Shown here piece after piece: positions 30,429 to 38,881 of a DNA stretch of 42,032 nt. Position numbers and translations under genes: made by a program. This DNA comes from Phycisphaeraceae bacterium (GTDB lineage: Bacteria > Planctomycetota > Phycisphaerae > Phycisphaerales > Zrk34). How positions within the stretch are numbered: position 1 is the stretch's first letter; each line of letters opens with the position of its first letter. The notes beneath the pieces were generated by a model. It saw only the letters and a program-made list of their open reading frames with translations. It did no database searches and was not told the origin of the DNA. The stretch lies in assembly GCA_028282805.1 (NCBI GenBank), contig JANQHD010000056.1:1-42032 (forward strand), read 5' to 3'.

Positions 30429-33152
30429 TCAGGGCACTTCGCTGTAGGGGCCCATGGGGTCGTGCACCAGCTTGCAGCCGCGCGGCGGCTTGCCGTGCTC
30501 GTCGAACAGCGTCAGCTCGTTGCCACCGTTTTCGTTCAACCAGGGCTCGGGCAGGTAGTAGCGCTTCTGCGGCGGCACCTTCTTGCCCGTGGCGGTCGCG
30601 ACCCAGTAGCGCCCGAGGTTGTGGCCGTTGAGGTAGAGCTGGCCCTTGGTCACGCCCGCCAACTCGACGAACAGCGGCTGCGAGGTGTCGGCCTCGCCGA
30701 ACGTGGTGCGGAACCAGCACGGCCTGCCGCCGGCGTGCTTGGTCGGCAGCGGTGTGAAGTTGTCGTCGTCGGGCATCTGCCAGCGGGCGAAGCGCCACTC
30801 GGCCTTGTCGCTGATCGGCTCGCCCTCGTAGGCGTCGACGGCCTTGGCGGGCGCAAAGCCTTCGGGCACGTCGCCGTGCATCGCGAAGGTGATCGTGTTG
30901 TTGCCGGCCTTGAGCTGCTCGTCGGGTTGCAGCACGAAGCGCGTGAGCATGCCGTGCGCGCCGTCGATGCCGATGGGCTGGTCGTTGACGAACAGCATGC
31001 TGGGCGGGCGCTGGCCGGCGATGCTCAACACGATCGGTGTCTTCCGGCGGTGGTTGAGCTTGTACGTGAACCAGGTGCGCGGCGTGCGGTCGCCGAAGCG
31101 GCGGTGGTCGACGTAGCCGCTGAGCACGAACGGGTCGGCGGCGGGCTTGACCTCGATGGCCGGCTTGCCCAGCGCGATCTTTTTTACGTGCAGCAGGTGC
31201 CCGAAGACGCCCTTGCGTTCGCCGAGCGCCGGGCCGTAGTTGAACCGCCCGAGGTTGTCGCTGAGCACGACCAGCTGGCTCTCGCCGGCGGGCAGGGCCA
31301 GGTCGAACGGCTTGAAGGTCGCGCCCACGCCGGTGCCGACGATGCCCTGGTGTTTGCCGTTGAGGTACAGGTGCAGTCGGTCGTTGGCCTCGGGCGCGAG
31401 CAGGTTGATCTTGTCGGCGCGGGGTTGCTTGAGCTTGAGCGCGTACCAGCCGTAGCCGAAGTCGACGCCGCAGTCTTCGTGGGAGCGTGGGCCGTCGATG
31501 CCCGCGAAGCGCGGGGCCGAGCCGTCGGCGTAGTCGTCGATGCGCGCCACCCGCCACGGCTTGAGCTTCGGCGCGGTCGGCTTGACGGCGGGTTTGAACC
31601 GGCGTGTGGTCACCTCGCCATCGGGCGACACGACGGTGCACGACGCGGCCGCGCCGCGAACCGGCTCGTCGTTGTCGTCGAACCCGCCGACGCCCACGAA
31701 CAGCCGGCCGTCGTCGTGCAGGTAGGCTTGGTCGATCTGCTTGTCGGACGCGATGACCACGGTCAACCCCTGGTGGTGGGTCACGAGCGGCTTGGCGCTA
31801 GCGGGCACGGTCGTCTGCAGCACCGCGCCGTCGACCGAGAGCAGGGCGTCGGTGCCGGCCGGGCCGAACAGCACGAGCATCTTGCGCGCCACGAACGCCC
31901 ACGGCCGCAGGTTGGTCAGGTCCAGCGTCGCCGCGCCGTCGAGGTTGGCGTCGAGCACGACCCACGCGGCGGCGTCGGCGCCGAAGTGCACGGGCAGCGA
32001 CCGGCCCTCGGGCGTGAGCACGCGGACGACGCGGTCCTTTTTCGCTTGGGCGCGGGTGAGGAACACGACGCTGCCGAACGCCCCGGTCTGTTGCACGACG
32101 CTCACGTCGTGGTCGGCGGGGGCGGCGACGGCGTGGTGCTCGTCGGGCTTGAGGTTGGCCATCAGCGGCGCGAACCGGTTGAGGAACACGCCGATGCGTT
32201 TAACGGCGTTGTACTTGGCGCCGCGCCCGCCGGCCTCGCGCAGCGGCGCGTCGTAGTCGTAGCTGGTGGTCATGAACCGGTCGGGCGAACCGACGGTGCG
32301 CCCGCCGAAGAAGCCGAAGTTCGTGCCGCCGTGGAACATGTAGATGTTGAACTGCGCGCCGGTCGAGCTGACCTCGGCCAGGGTGCGCAGCACGTCTTGC
32401 GCGGACTTGCCCGCTTCGTGCGGCGAGCCCCATTCGTCGAACCAGCCGGGCCAAAGCTCGGTCACGAGGCGCGGCGCATCGGGTTGGGCGATGCGCAGCT
32501 GGCGGGTGTGGTCGAACAGGTGGCCCCAGCCGTTCCAGCAGTCGATCGTGCCGGGCACGTGCTGCCAGAGGTTGTTGCAGTTGAGGATGGGCACCTTGCA
32601 ACCGGCCTCGCGCAGGAAACGGTTGAGCTCGCCGAGGTATGCCTCGCCCTGCGCATCGTGGTGACAGAACCACTCGTTCTCGTTTTGCAGCGCGATGATC
32701 GGCCCGGGCTTGCGCGCGGTGATTTGCAGGTCGGCGATCTGTTTCATCACCGCGTCGAGGTAACGCGCGGTGGCCTGGAGGAAGTCGGGGTTGGCCTGGC
32801 GGTAGCGGATGCCTTCGATGGTCGACAGCCACGCCGGCAGCCCCCCGAAGTCCCACTCGCTGCACACGTAAGGGCCGGGGCGCACGATCGCGTACAGGCC
32901 CTCCTTGCCGATCAGCTCGACGAAGTGGCGCAGGTCGGCGTCGCCGTCGAAGACGAACCGGCCGGGCTGGGGTTCGTGCACGTTCCAGAAGACGTAGGTC
33001 TCGATGCAGTTGCAGCCGGCCTGCTTGGCGGCGCGGATGCGGCTGCGCCACAGCTGGCGGGGCGTGCGTGTGTAATGGATCGCGGCGGAAACGAGCCAGA
33101 TGCGACGTGAATCGATGCTGAAACTCTGCGCGTCGTAGGTAATGGGGGGCAT
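30429..33152 (-). CDS. GH35 beta-galactosidase
   Basis: Hydrolyses terminal beta-galactose. 907 residues; start at 33152. The GH35 TIM barrel is at the N-terminus: 'LVSAAIHYTRTPRQLWRSRI', 'VRPGPYVCSEWDFGGLPAWL', acid/base Glu160 in QNENEW, and nucleophile Glu232 in TELWPGWFDEWG. 'YMFHGGTNFGFFGG' and 'TTSYDYDAPLREAG' follow. The C-terminal half has jelly-roll domains ('SQLVVLSDNLGRFNYGP', 'GQLYLNGHNLGRYW') usual in bacterial GH35. There is no signal peptide, so it is probably cytoplasmic. It is last in a minus-strand run from 36348; the preceding exported protein gene ends 23 bp upstream. Galactan catabolism with GH53 is inferred. Confidence 0.94.
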   Translation of the reverse strand: MPPITYDAQSFSIDSRRIWLVSAAIHYTRTPRQLWRSRIRAAKQAGCNCIETYVFWNVHEPQPGRFVFDGDADLRHFVELIGKEGLYAIVRPGPYVCSEWDFGGLPAWLSTIEGIRYRQANPDFLQATARYLDAVMKQIADLQITARKPGPIIALQNENEWFCHHDAQGEAYLGELNRFLREAGCKVPILNCNNLWQHVPGTIDCWNGWGHLFDHTRQLRIAQPDAPRLVTELWPGWFDEWGSPHEAGKSAQDVLRTLAEVSSTGAQFNIYMFHGGTNFGFFGGRTVGSPDRFMTTSYDYDAPLREAGGRGAKYNAVKRIGVFLNRFAPLMANLKPDEHHAVAAPADHDVSVVQQTGAFGSVVFLTRAQAKKDRVVRVLTPEGRSLPVHFGADAAAWVVLDANLDGAATLDLTNLRPWAFVARKMLVLFGPAGTDALLSVDGAVLQTTVPASAKPLVTHHQGLTVVIASDKQIDQAYLHDDGRLFVGVGGFDDNDEPVRGAAASCTVVSPDGEVTTRRFKPAVKPTAPKLKPWRVARIDDYADGSAPRFAGIDGPRSHEDCGVDFGYGWYALKLKQPRADKINLLAPEANDRLHLYLNGKHQGIVGTGVGATFKPFDLALPAGESQLVVLSDNLGRFNYGPALGERKGVFGHLLHVKKIALGKPAIEVKPAADPFVLSGYVDHRRFGDRTPRTWFTYKLNHRRKTPIVLSIAGQRPPSMLFVNDQPIGIDGAHGMLTRFVLQPDEQLKAGNNTITFAMHGDVPEGFAPAKAVDAYEGEPISDKAEWRFARWQMPDDDNFTPLPTKHAGGRPCWFRTTFGEADTSQPLFVELAGVTKGQLYLNGHNLGRYWVATATGKKVPPQKRYYLPEPWLNENGGNELTLFDEHGKPPRGCKLVHDPMGPYSEVP

Positions 33153-33175
33153 GTTGGCGACAGTGTACCCGCGGG

Positions 33176-34450
33176 TTAACGGAGGTTCCAGAGCGTGCGG
33201 AGCGAGTTCGGCGTGGTGCGCAGCAGCTTCTTGCCGGCGCCCATGTCTTTCTCGATCAGCAGGCCGTTGGCGTCGTAACGCGCGACCAGTTCCGCGGCGT
33301 TGGGGCTGAGCCGGCTGTGGATCACGTAGCCGTCCAGCGTGGGCGTGACCCGGTCGGTGCGGAAGACCAGCTTCTGCGAGGGGGAGTGGTACCAGTAGTA
33401 GCCGTACTCCGCGGGGGTGTCGTTGGGCAGCATCGCGGGCAGCAGCCAGCTCTCGACCTGCGCGAGGTAGCCGGTGTCGAGCCGGTCGAAGCGGTGGGTC
33501 TGGGTGCCGACGCCTTCCATGCCCTCGATGGTGACGTGGACGTGGTACTCGGTGGTCGAGCCGGTCTCGAGCGTGCTGATCGGCTGCCTGACGCCGGGCT
33601 TGTAGATCGAGGTGCGGATGGACCACGCCTCACCGGCGACGCGGTCGTTGGGGCGGAAGTAGTCGGCGACGGACTTGATCGTGCCGATATCGAGCTCGAG
33701 GTGCGTGTGCACGGTGACCTTGAGGCCCGGCTTGGCGTTGAACACACCCGTGCCCTGGTTGACGCGCATCCAGCCGATGTCCTTCTTGTCCTGGACGATG
33801 CGGAAGTACTGCTCGCGGATCAGCGCCTTCTGTTCGGCCTGCGGGGTGACGGTCTTCCGCCAGGCTTCGCTGCGCTGGATCGCGGCCTTGCGCAGCTCGG
33901 CGAGCTTCTTCTGGTCGGCGATCCGCAGCGTGCCCAGCACCGCTTCGAACGTGGCGAAGATCTGTTTCTCGTGCTCGATGCTGCCGGAGATCTCGAAGAT
34001 GGCGTACGTCTTGGGGTTGACCAGCACGACCGCGTGGCCGTACGAGCTGGCGCCTTTGCCGGTGCGGCCGCGGAAGTACATCACGATCGCGGGCTTGTCG
34101 TCGTAGCGCTTGGCGGCCTGGCCGACCAGGCGGGAATCGGTCGGGCTGTTGAGGATCTGCTGCTTGATCGACTCGGCGACCTCGTTGAGCGTCAGCGCCC
34201 GGCTCGACCGCCGCACGTCCACGTTCATCTGAAAGCGTTTCTCGCCGTCGATGATCCGCACGAGGTTTTCGTCGAAGGGCTGTTGCAGCAGCAGTGCGCC
34301 GAGCGGTGGTTGCAGCGACACGCCGTACTTCCGCTCCGACCAGCGCGTGGTGTCCAGCGGCAGGGCGTCGGACGGGTCGACCTGGCCCAGCGCCAGCCCG
34401 CAACCGCAAACGAGTAAGGCCAAAGCGAAACAGTTGGGCAGTGGTCTCAT
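33176..34450 (-). CDS. Exported protein of unknown function
   Basis: 424 residues. Signal peptide (MRPLPNCFALALLVCGCGLALG); Cys residues in it (LLVCGCG) leave a lipoprotein possible. The mature part has a first domain with 'RRSSRALTLNEVAESIKQQIL' and 'YGHAVVLVNPKTYAIFEISGSIEHEKQ', then a larger beta-rich domain with 'GVFNAKPGLKVTVHTHLELD' and 'RLDTGYLAQVESWLLP'. I recognise no family. The gene starts 2 bp after the stop of the next upstream gene and is 23 bp from GH35, so it is in the same unit. Possible carbohydrate-related envelope protein, only by position. Confidence 0.78.
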   Translation of the reverse strand: MRPLPNCFALALLVCGCGLALGQVDPSDALPLDTTRWSERKYGVSLQPPLGALLLQQPFDENLVRIIDGEKRFQMNVDVRRSSRALTLNEVAESIKQQILNSPTDSRLVGQAAKRYDDKPAIVMYFRGRTGKGASSYGHAVVLVNPKTYAIFEISGSIEHEKQIFATFEAVLGTLRIADQKKLAELRKAAIQRSEAWRKTVTPQAEQKALIREQYFRIVQDKKDIGWMRVNQGTGVFNAKPGLKVTVHTHLELDIGTIKSVADYFRPNDRVAGEAWSIRTSIYKPGVRQPISTLETGSTTEYHVHVTIEGMEGVGTQTHRFDRLDTGYLAQVESWLLPAMLPNDTPAEYGYYWYHSPSQKLVFRTDRVTPTLDGYVIHSRLSPNAAELVARYDANGLLIEKDMGAGKKLLRTTPNSLRTLWNLR

Positions 34451-34452
34451 GC

Positions 34453-35541
34453 TTATCTTCCCTGCTCAGGGGGTGGGGTCGGGGCCGTCGTGGCGATGCG
34501 TGCGCCGGCGACAATCCGCTTGGCCGCGTCCACCGCGACGCCCTGTGTGTTCTTATCGGCAATTATCCCGATGAACAGCAGTCGGCGCTCGTCCACCGCG
34601 AAAGCCCACTCATGATAGCGTTTGGGGATGGTTTGCCCCAACGCCAGCTGGCCGACGTACACCGTGCGGCCGCCCATCGCCACGGCCCGCACCGACCCGG
34701 CGGGTTGCTCGGTCCCCTCGAGCTTCGACATCTGCCCGGCCATGAACCGCACCATGGCCTGTTCGAGCGTCTGCTCGCCGCCGGCCGTGACCGCGTCGGT
34801 CGGCAGCGTGTACAACACCAGCCGGTAAAACCGTTCGCCCGCCACCGGCGCCAGCGTCACCGCGGGTGGGTGGTCGGGGTTCGGCTGGCGCGGCGCGTAA
34901 GCTGTCACCTGCTCGGGCACCGGCACGCGCAGCTCGCCCAGCGCCACCTCGCGCCCGTCGAACGCGCGGTAGCGCGTGTCCACCACCGACAAAGCCATCT
35001 TGCGGATGCGCGACTTGGCCTCGGGTTGCAGCGGGCCCGGCGCCTTGTTGTAGATCGCCAGGTACGACATGCCGTCCACCGTGGCGACCGCCATCACCTC
35101 CGAGAACGTGCGGGCGCGGCCCTCGACCTCCTGCTCGCTCTGCGAGGCGAACAACAGCACCTGCAACGCGCCGCGGTGGTACGACTGGCCCTCCACCGAG
35201 CCGCTGATCCAACCCGTCTGCTGGCGCGCGAGGTTGTAAACCTCCAACGGCTGCGCAAACTTCCGCCCCGGGTAGTACAGCACCTGGATCGCGCCACGCA
35301 CGCCCGTGGTGTCGTGCAACACGTTGAGCCTCTGCGATTGGCTGCTCACCGGCGGCACGCGGTAGTAACCGTCCGGCATCCGCGCGGTAAACACGTCGTA
35401 CAGCGTCAGCACCGGGTCCACCCGGCGGGCGTGGCTGTAGATCACCGCCACCGCGGTCGACCCGGCCAGCAGGCACAGCATGAGCGCGGCCACGACCACA
35501 CGCCGGCGGGGTTCCGATTTGATGCGCGATTCCCAGGCCAT
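34453..35541 (-). CDS. Membrane-anchored protein of unknown function
   Basis: 362 residues from the ATG at 35541; an earlier TTG at 35565 is less likely. A basic head (RIKSEPRRR) precedes a transmembrane helix (about 15-36). The outer part has 'MPDGYYRVPPVSSQSQRLNVLHDTTG', 'IQVLYYPGRKFAQPLEVYNLARQQ', 'GRARTFSEVMAVATVDGMSYLAIY' and 'AFAVDERRLLFIGIIADKNTQG'. No family recognised. It is followed 2 bp later by the gene at 33176-34450 and preceded 45 bp earlier by the isomerase-like gene. Together they look cotranscribed. Confidence 0.75.
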   Translation of the reverse strand: MAWESRIKSEPRRRVVVAALMLCLLAGSTAVAVIYSHARRVDPVLTLYDVFTARMPDGYYRVPPVSSQSQRLNVLHDTTGVRGAIQVLYYPGRKFAQPLEVYNLARQQTGWISGSVEGQSYHRGALQVLLFASQSEQEVEGRARTFSEVMAVATVDGMSYLAIYNKAPGPLQPEAKSRIRKMALSVVDTRYRAFDGREVALGELRVPVPEQVTAYAPRQPNPDHPPAVTLAPVAGERFYRLVLYTLPTDAVTAGGEQTLEQAMVRFMAGQMSKLEGTEQPAGSVRAVAMGGRTVYVGQLALGQTIPKRYHEWAFAVDERRLLFIGIIADKNTQGVAVDAAKRIVAGARIATTAPTPPPEQGR

Positions 35542-35586
35542 GCGCCCATGGTAGATCGCGGCCAATCGACCGGCAAAACGTGCACG

Positions 35587-36348
35587 TCAGCCGTTGATCG
35601 CACGCAGGTTTTCGTAGCTGATCGCGGCGCTGCGCAGCGGGTCGCCGCCCACCCAGCCGTCGTCGAGTTCCACGATCAGCCAGCGCGTGCCCCACGACGC
35701 GGCTTGCTCGCACACCGGCCCGTAATCGATCACGCCCGCGCCGACCTCCGTCATCGCGTCCGCGGCGGGCGCGCGGAAGTCCTTGACGTGAACCAACGGC
35801 AGGCGGCCACCCAGCTGCGACGCGAACCCGGTCGGCGACTCGCCCCCAACGTACACCCACCCGAGGTCGAGCTCGAAGTGCACCAGCTCGGCGTCGGCGT
35901 GGGCGATCAACAGGTCGATACCCCGGCTGCCGTCGTCGAGCGGTTCGAACTCGAAGTCGTGGTTGTGGTAAGCGAGTTGAAGCCCGGCGGCTTTCAGCTG
36001 TGCGCCGATGGCGTTCATGCGCGACGCGGCCGCGAGGTAACCGTCGCGCGTGCGCCGTTCGGGCGACAGGTAGGGCGCCGTGACCACGCCGTGGCCCAGC
36101 GTGTGCGCGGTGTCGATGGCTTGCGGCAGGCCCGCGTCGTCCAACGCTTCCAACGCCACGTGTGCCCCGGCCGAGCGCAGGCCCAGGTCGTTCAGCAGCT
36201 GCGCGGTTTGTTCGAGGTTATCGCCGTGGTCGCCCGCCCACTCGACGCCCTCGTAACCGATGGCCGCCAGCCGGCGCAGCGTGTCGGCGAAGCCTTGCTG
36301 AAGCGCATCACGCACGGTGTACAGCTGGATCGCGATGGGCAACGCCAT
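35587..36348 (-). CDS. Sugar phosphate isomerase/epimerase-like protein (xylose isomerase-like TIM barrel)
   Basis: 253 residues from the ATG at 36348; a start at 36384 is the alternative. The TIM-barrel pattern is 'ALPIAIQLYTVRDALQQGF', 'RRLAAIGYEGVEWAGDHG', 'LAYHNHDFEFEP', 'ELVHFELDLGWVYVGG' and 'LPLVHVKDF', with metal-binding His/Glu/Asp residues expected in AP endonuclease 2-type barrels. Members isomerise or epimerise sugars and inositols. It heads a run with two exported proteins and the GH35 gene, so a role in processing galactan-derived sugars is plausible but not proven. Confidence 0.88.
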   Translation of the reverse strand: MALPIAIQLYTVRDALQQGFADTLRRLAAIGYEGVEWAGDHGDNLEQTAQLLNDLGLRSAGAHVALEALDDAGLPQAIDTAHTLGHGVVTAPYLSPERRTRDGYLAAASRMNAIGAQLKAAGLQLAYHNHDFEFEPLDDGSRGIDLLIAHADAELVHFELDLGWVYVGGESPTGFASQLGGRLPLVHVKDFRAPAADAMTEVGAGVIDYGPVCEQAASWGTRWLIVELDDGWVGGDPLRSAAISYENLRAING

Positions 36349-36445
36349 GACGTGTTCCGCCTGTGTGGGTTTACGAACCGGCATGTTACACGAAGCCGGG
36401 TGTCGTTTGACCGCCCGTGCGCAGCGGGATACCGTTTGACGCATT

Positions 36446-36519
36446 GCCCCCGTAGCTCAGTCGGATAGAGCAACGCTTTCCTAAAGCGTAGGTCAGAGGT
36501 TCGAATCCTCTCGGGGGTA
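36446..36519 (+). tRNA. tRNA-Arg (anticodon CCU)
   Basis: 74 nt with all four arms: acceptor GCCCCCG/CGGGGGT with a G-U first pair, D-stem GCTC/GAGC, anticodon stem ACGCT/AGCGT with loop TTCCTAA, variable loop AGGTC, and T-stem AGAGG/CCTCT with loop TTCGAAT. Anticodon CCT reads the Arg codon AGG. The discriminator is A and no CCA is encoded. It stands alone, opposite to the flanking genes. Confidence 0.97.
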
Positions 36520-36539
36520 TTGTCGTGAGGCAGGCGGGT

Positions 36540-37253
36540 TCACACGCGCCGGCGCTGCGCGTCTTCGATGGTGAGCCCGGCACGCTGGGCCATGTCCAGC
36601 AACGACCGGCGGTCGCACGCGTCGAGCTTCTTGCCGATCGCGTTGCGGTGGTTCTCGATCGTCTTCGGCGAACGGTGCAGGCGGGCGGCGACCTCCTTGA
36701 CCGTCAGCCCGTCGGCCAGCAGCGCCAGCACCTCCAGCTCGCGCGGCGAGAGCACGTCCAGCGGGCCCAGGCGCATCACGTTCGACTCAAACACCTCCAC
36801 CGTCGGCGACTGCACGTGCTGGGCCGAGGGGTCGCCGGTGACGCGGCGCGTGATGTACATGAACACGCCCGACGGCTCGTTGGTTTCCTCGTCGGGCTCG
36901 ATCTGCTGCACCCACGAGTAGATCTGAAACCCGCGCCAGATCGTGCGCAGCAGGCGCGGCTTGCCGTCGGCGGCGATCTGCCGCATCAGCTCTCGGCGTT
37001 CTTCCAGGTAGGCTTGTGTGCTCCACTCCAGCGCCGACCGGCCGATCAGGTCTTCCGGTCGCGCGTCGTTGCCGGCGAGGATGACCGCGGCCTGTTGGTT
37101 GCAGTAGAGCACGACGCCGTCGCCGTTGACGATGGTCACGCCGGTGGTCGGCTCGGCGGTCAGCGATGTCCACGCCGTCTGCGCCAACAGTGGCGCCATG
37201 AGCGACTGATAAGCGGATTCGCTGTGGTTCGAAGGGTTCGTAGCCATGGTCAT
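36540..37253 (-). CDS. PAS domain LuxR-type transcriptional regulator
   Basis: 237 residues; ATG at 37253 (alternatives TTG 37256, ATG 37247). A PAS-like domain covers about 25-150 ('GVTIVNGDGVVLYCNQQAAVIL', 'DLIGRSALEWSTQAYLEER'), then a LuxR helix-turn-helix, 'LSPRELEVLALLADGLTVKEVAARLHRSPKTIENHRNAI' (shown in fragments across the ~175-230 region). No receiver domain, so it senses a ligand or redox state through PAS. It is alone; the tRNA is convergent. A 7-bp hairpin with a 6-nt loop about 40 bp upstream (37295-37314) could be its operator. Confidence 0.92.
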   Translation of the reverse strand: MTMATNPSNHSESAYQSLMAPLLAQTAWTSLTAEPTTGVTIVNGDGVVLYCNQQAAVILAGNDARPEDLIGRSALEWSTQAYLEERRELMRQIAADGKPRLLRTIWRGFQIYSWVQQIEPDEETNEPSGVFMYITRRVTGDPSAQHVQSPTVEVFESNVMRLGPLDVLSPRELEVLALLADGLTVKEVAARLHRSPKTIENHRNAIGKKLDACDRRSLLDMAQRAGLTIEDAQRRRV

Positions 37254-37720
37254 CAACTGTAAAATACCCGGACAACCATATACAACTTCGTCATAATAGG
37301 GGGTTTACCCTATTGCTATTTAATCGGTTCACGTCGATGATTCTTCACCCGTTCAGGTAATAGAAACCGAGCGCAACGGGAATTAAGTTGTACGTACAAA
37401 GTTGACCCAACCACGGGCCGGCATGCCTGATTTCGCGACCCCGACCCCCCCGCGCGGCATGTCGGCCCACTCTTTTTATCTGCGGCACGTTCCCAACCAC
37501 GGGCCGGCAAATCTGACTCCACGAACGACCGTTCATCGCTCGCACGCGCGGCGCTCGCCGCTGACCATGTTGTACACTTCTCTTAAAACGTATTCAAGAT
37601 AAAACGGCAAAAGTGTTGCGCACATCGAATAATAGCCGCTGTGTTTGAAACACGCAAACCAAATCACGGCCGCCGGGTATTCGGCGACCCATTGCGGGCT
37701 TAAGGGGCGTCACTGCATGC
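37254..37720. other. 467-bp intergenic region with an operator-like hairpin and an 18-bp direct repeat
   Basis: No gene seen. It holds AATAGGG-GGTTTA-CCCTATT (37295-37314), and CCCAACCACGGGCCGGCA repeated exactly at 37406-37423 and 37492-37509, with 86-bp period. Between them lies GGCATGTCGGCC (37456-37467), an 11/12 match to the complement of GGCCGGCATGCC (37416-37427). Tentatively a third, diverged module sits midway (43-bp spacing). Open frames here have no coding character. Confidence 0.55.
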
Positions 37721-38881
37721 ATGTACAGACGCCGTTTTTCGATTGTCATCGCTGTTTTAATCGCTTTGGTCGCATCCGATCGGGCCGCCGGCCAAGCCAC
37801 GACCCGGCCCTACCTCGTCGGCGGCGACCTGTCGGCGCTGACCCACATCGAGCAGCTCGGCGGCGCCTTCCGCGATGCCGATGGCCCGGCCGACCCGTTG
37901 GTCATCATGAAACAAGCCGGTTGGAACTGCGCGCGGCTGCGGCTGTTCGTCAACCCCACCAAGCGCGGCTTCGTCGTCAACGACCTGCCCTACACCCTCG
38001 CCCTGGCCAAGCGCTGCAAGGCGCAGGGCTACATGATCCTGCTCGACCTGCACTACTCCGACACCTGGGCCGACCCCGGTCACCAGACCAAGCCCAAGCA
38101 GTGGGAGAACCTCACCTTCGAACAACTCGAACGGCGTGTCGAACGCTACACCGCCCAGGTGCTCAGCGCGTTTAACCGCAACGGTGTGCGCCCCGACGTC
38201 GTGCAACTCGGCAACGAGATCTCAAACGGCATGCTCTGGCCCGAGGGCAAGCTCTTTACGGGTGAGCAGGCGCAGTGGGAACAGCTCGCCCGGTTGCTCA
38301 AGGCCGGCGTGCGCGGCGTCGAGCGCGTGGCCAAGCCCGGCAAGCCGCCGCTGATCATGATCCACCTCGCCAACGGCGGTTCGACGCAGCGCACCGCCGC
38401 CTTCTTCGACCAGATGCAAGCCCACGGCGTGCGCTACGACATGATCGGCCTCAGCTACTACCCTTGGTGGCACGGCACGCTCGCGCAACTCAAAGACAAC
38501 CTCAACCACACCGCCAAGCGCTTCGGCAAGCCGATCGTCGTCGTCGAGACCGCCTACACCTGGCAGCCGCACGAGTTCAACCCCGAAAAACACAAAAACC
38601 TCGAAGCCACCATGACCTGGCCGCAGACGCCCGAAGGCCAGGCGCAGTTCACGCGCGACGTGGCCGAGGCCGTGCGGCAAACCCCCGACGGCCTGGGCGC
38701 GGGCGTGGTATGGTGGCACCCCGAGTCGATCCCCGTCGAGGGCCGCGGCGTGTGGATGCGCGGCCGCGCAGCGCTGTTCGACGACAAGGGCCGCGCGCTG
38801 CCCGCGCTGTATGAGTTGAATCACGGGCTTAAAAACTCAACGCCTGCGCCGCGCCAACCCAAGTCCGCCGAGCGCCAGTAG
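37721..38881 (+). CDS. Secreted GH53 endo-beta-1,4-galactanase
   Basis: Cleaves the beta-1,4-galactan side chains of arabinogalactan type I. 386 residues. Signal peptide MYRRRFSIVIAVLIALVASDRAAG, so secreted or periplasmic. The GH53 barrel has 'VGGDLSALTHIEQLGGAFRD', 'WNCARLRLFVNPT', acid/base Glu166 in LGNEISNG and nucleophile Glu275 in VVVETAYTW, with 'SYYPWWHGTLAQLKDNL' between. There is no carbohydrate-binding module. An AAGGGG element lies about 17 nt upstream of the ATG. Its 3' end overlaps the convergent sulfatase gene by 45 bp. The cytoplasmic GH35 could finish the oligosaccharides. Confidence 0.95.
   Translation: MYRRRFSIVIAVLIALVASDRAAGQATTRPYLVGGDLSALTHIEQLGGAFRDADGPADPLVIMKQAGWNCARLRLFVNPTKRGFVVNDLPYTLALAKRCKAQGYMILLDLHYSDTWADPGHQTKPKQWENLTFEQLERRVERYTAQVLSAFNRNGVRPDVVQLGNEISNGMLWPEGKLFTGEQAQWEQLARLLKAGVRGVERVAKPGKPPLIMIHLANGGSTQRTAAFFDQMQAHGVRYDMIGLSYYPWWHGTLAQLKDNLNHTAKRFGKPIVVVETAYTWQPHEFNPEKHKNLEATMTWPQTPEGQAQFTRDVAEAVRQTPDGLGAGVVWWHPESIPVEGRGVWMRGRAALFDDKGRALPALYELNHGLKNSTPAPRQPKSAERQ

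Noticed and set aside
30462-33110. An 882-codon plus-strand open frame
   Set aside because: Antisense of the GH35 gene, low-complexity; GH35 catalytic residues are intact on the other strand.
36446-36519. tRNA-Arg as an integration site of a mobile element
   Set aside because: No integrase, no repeat of the tRNA 3' end, and flanking genes look like native chromosome.
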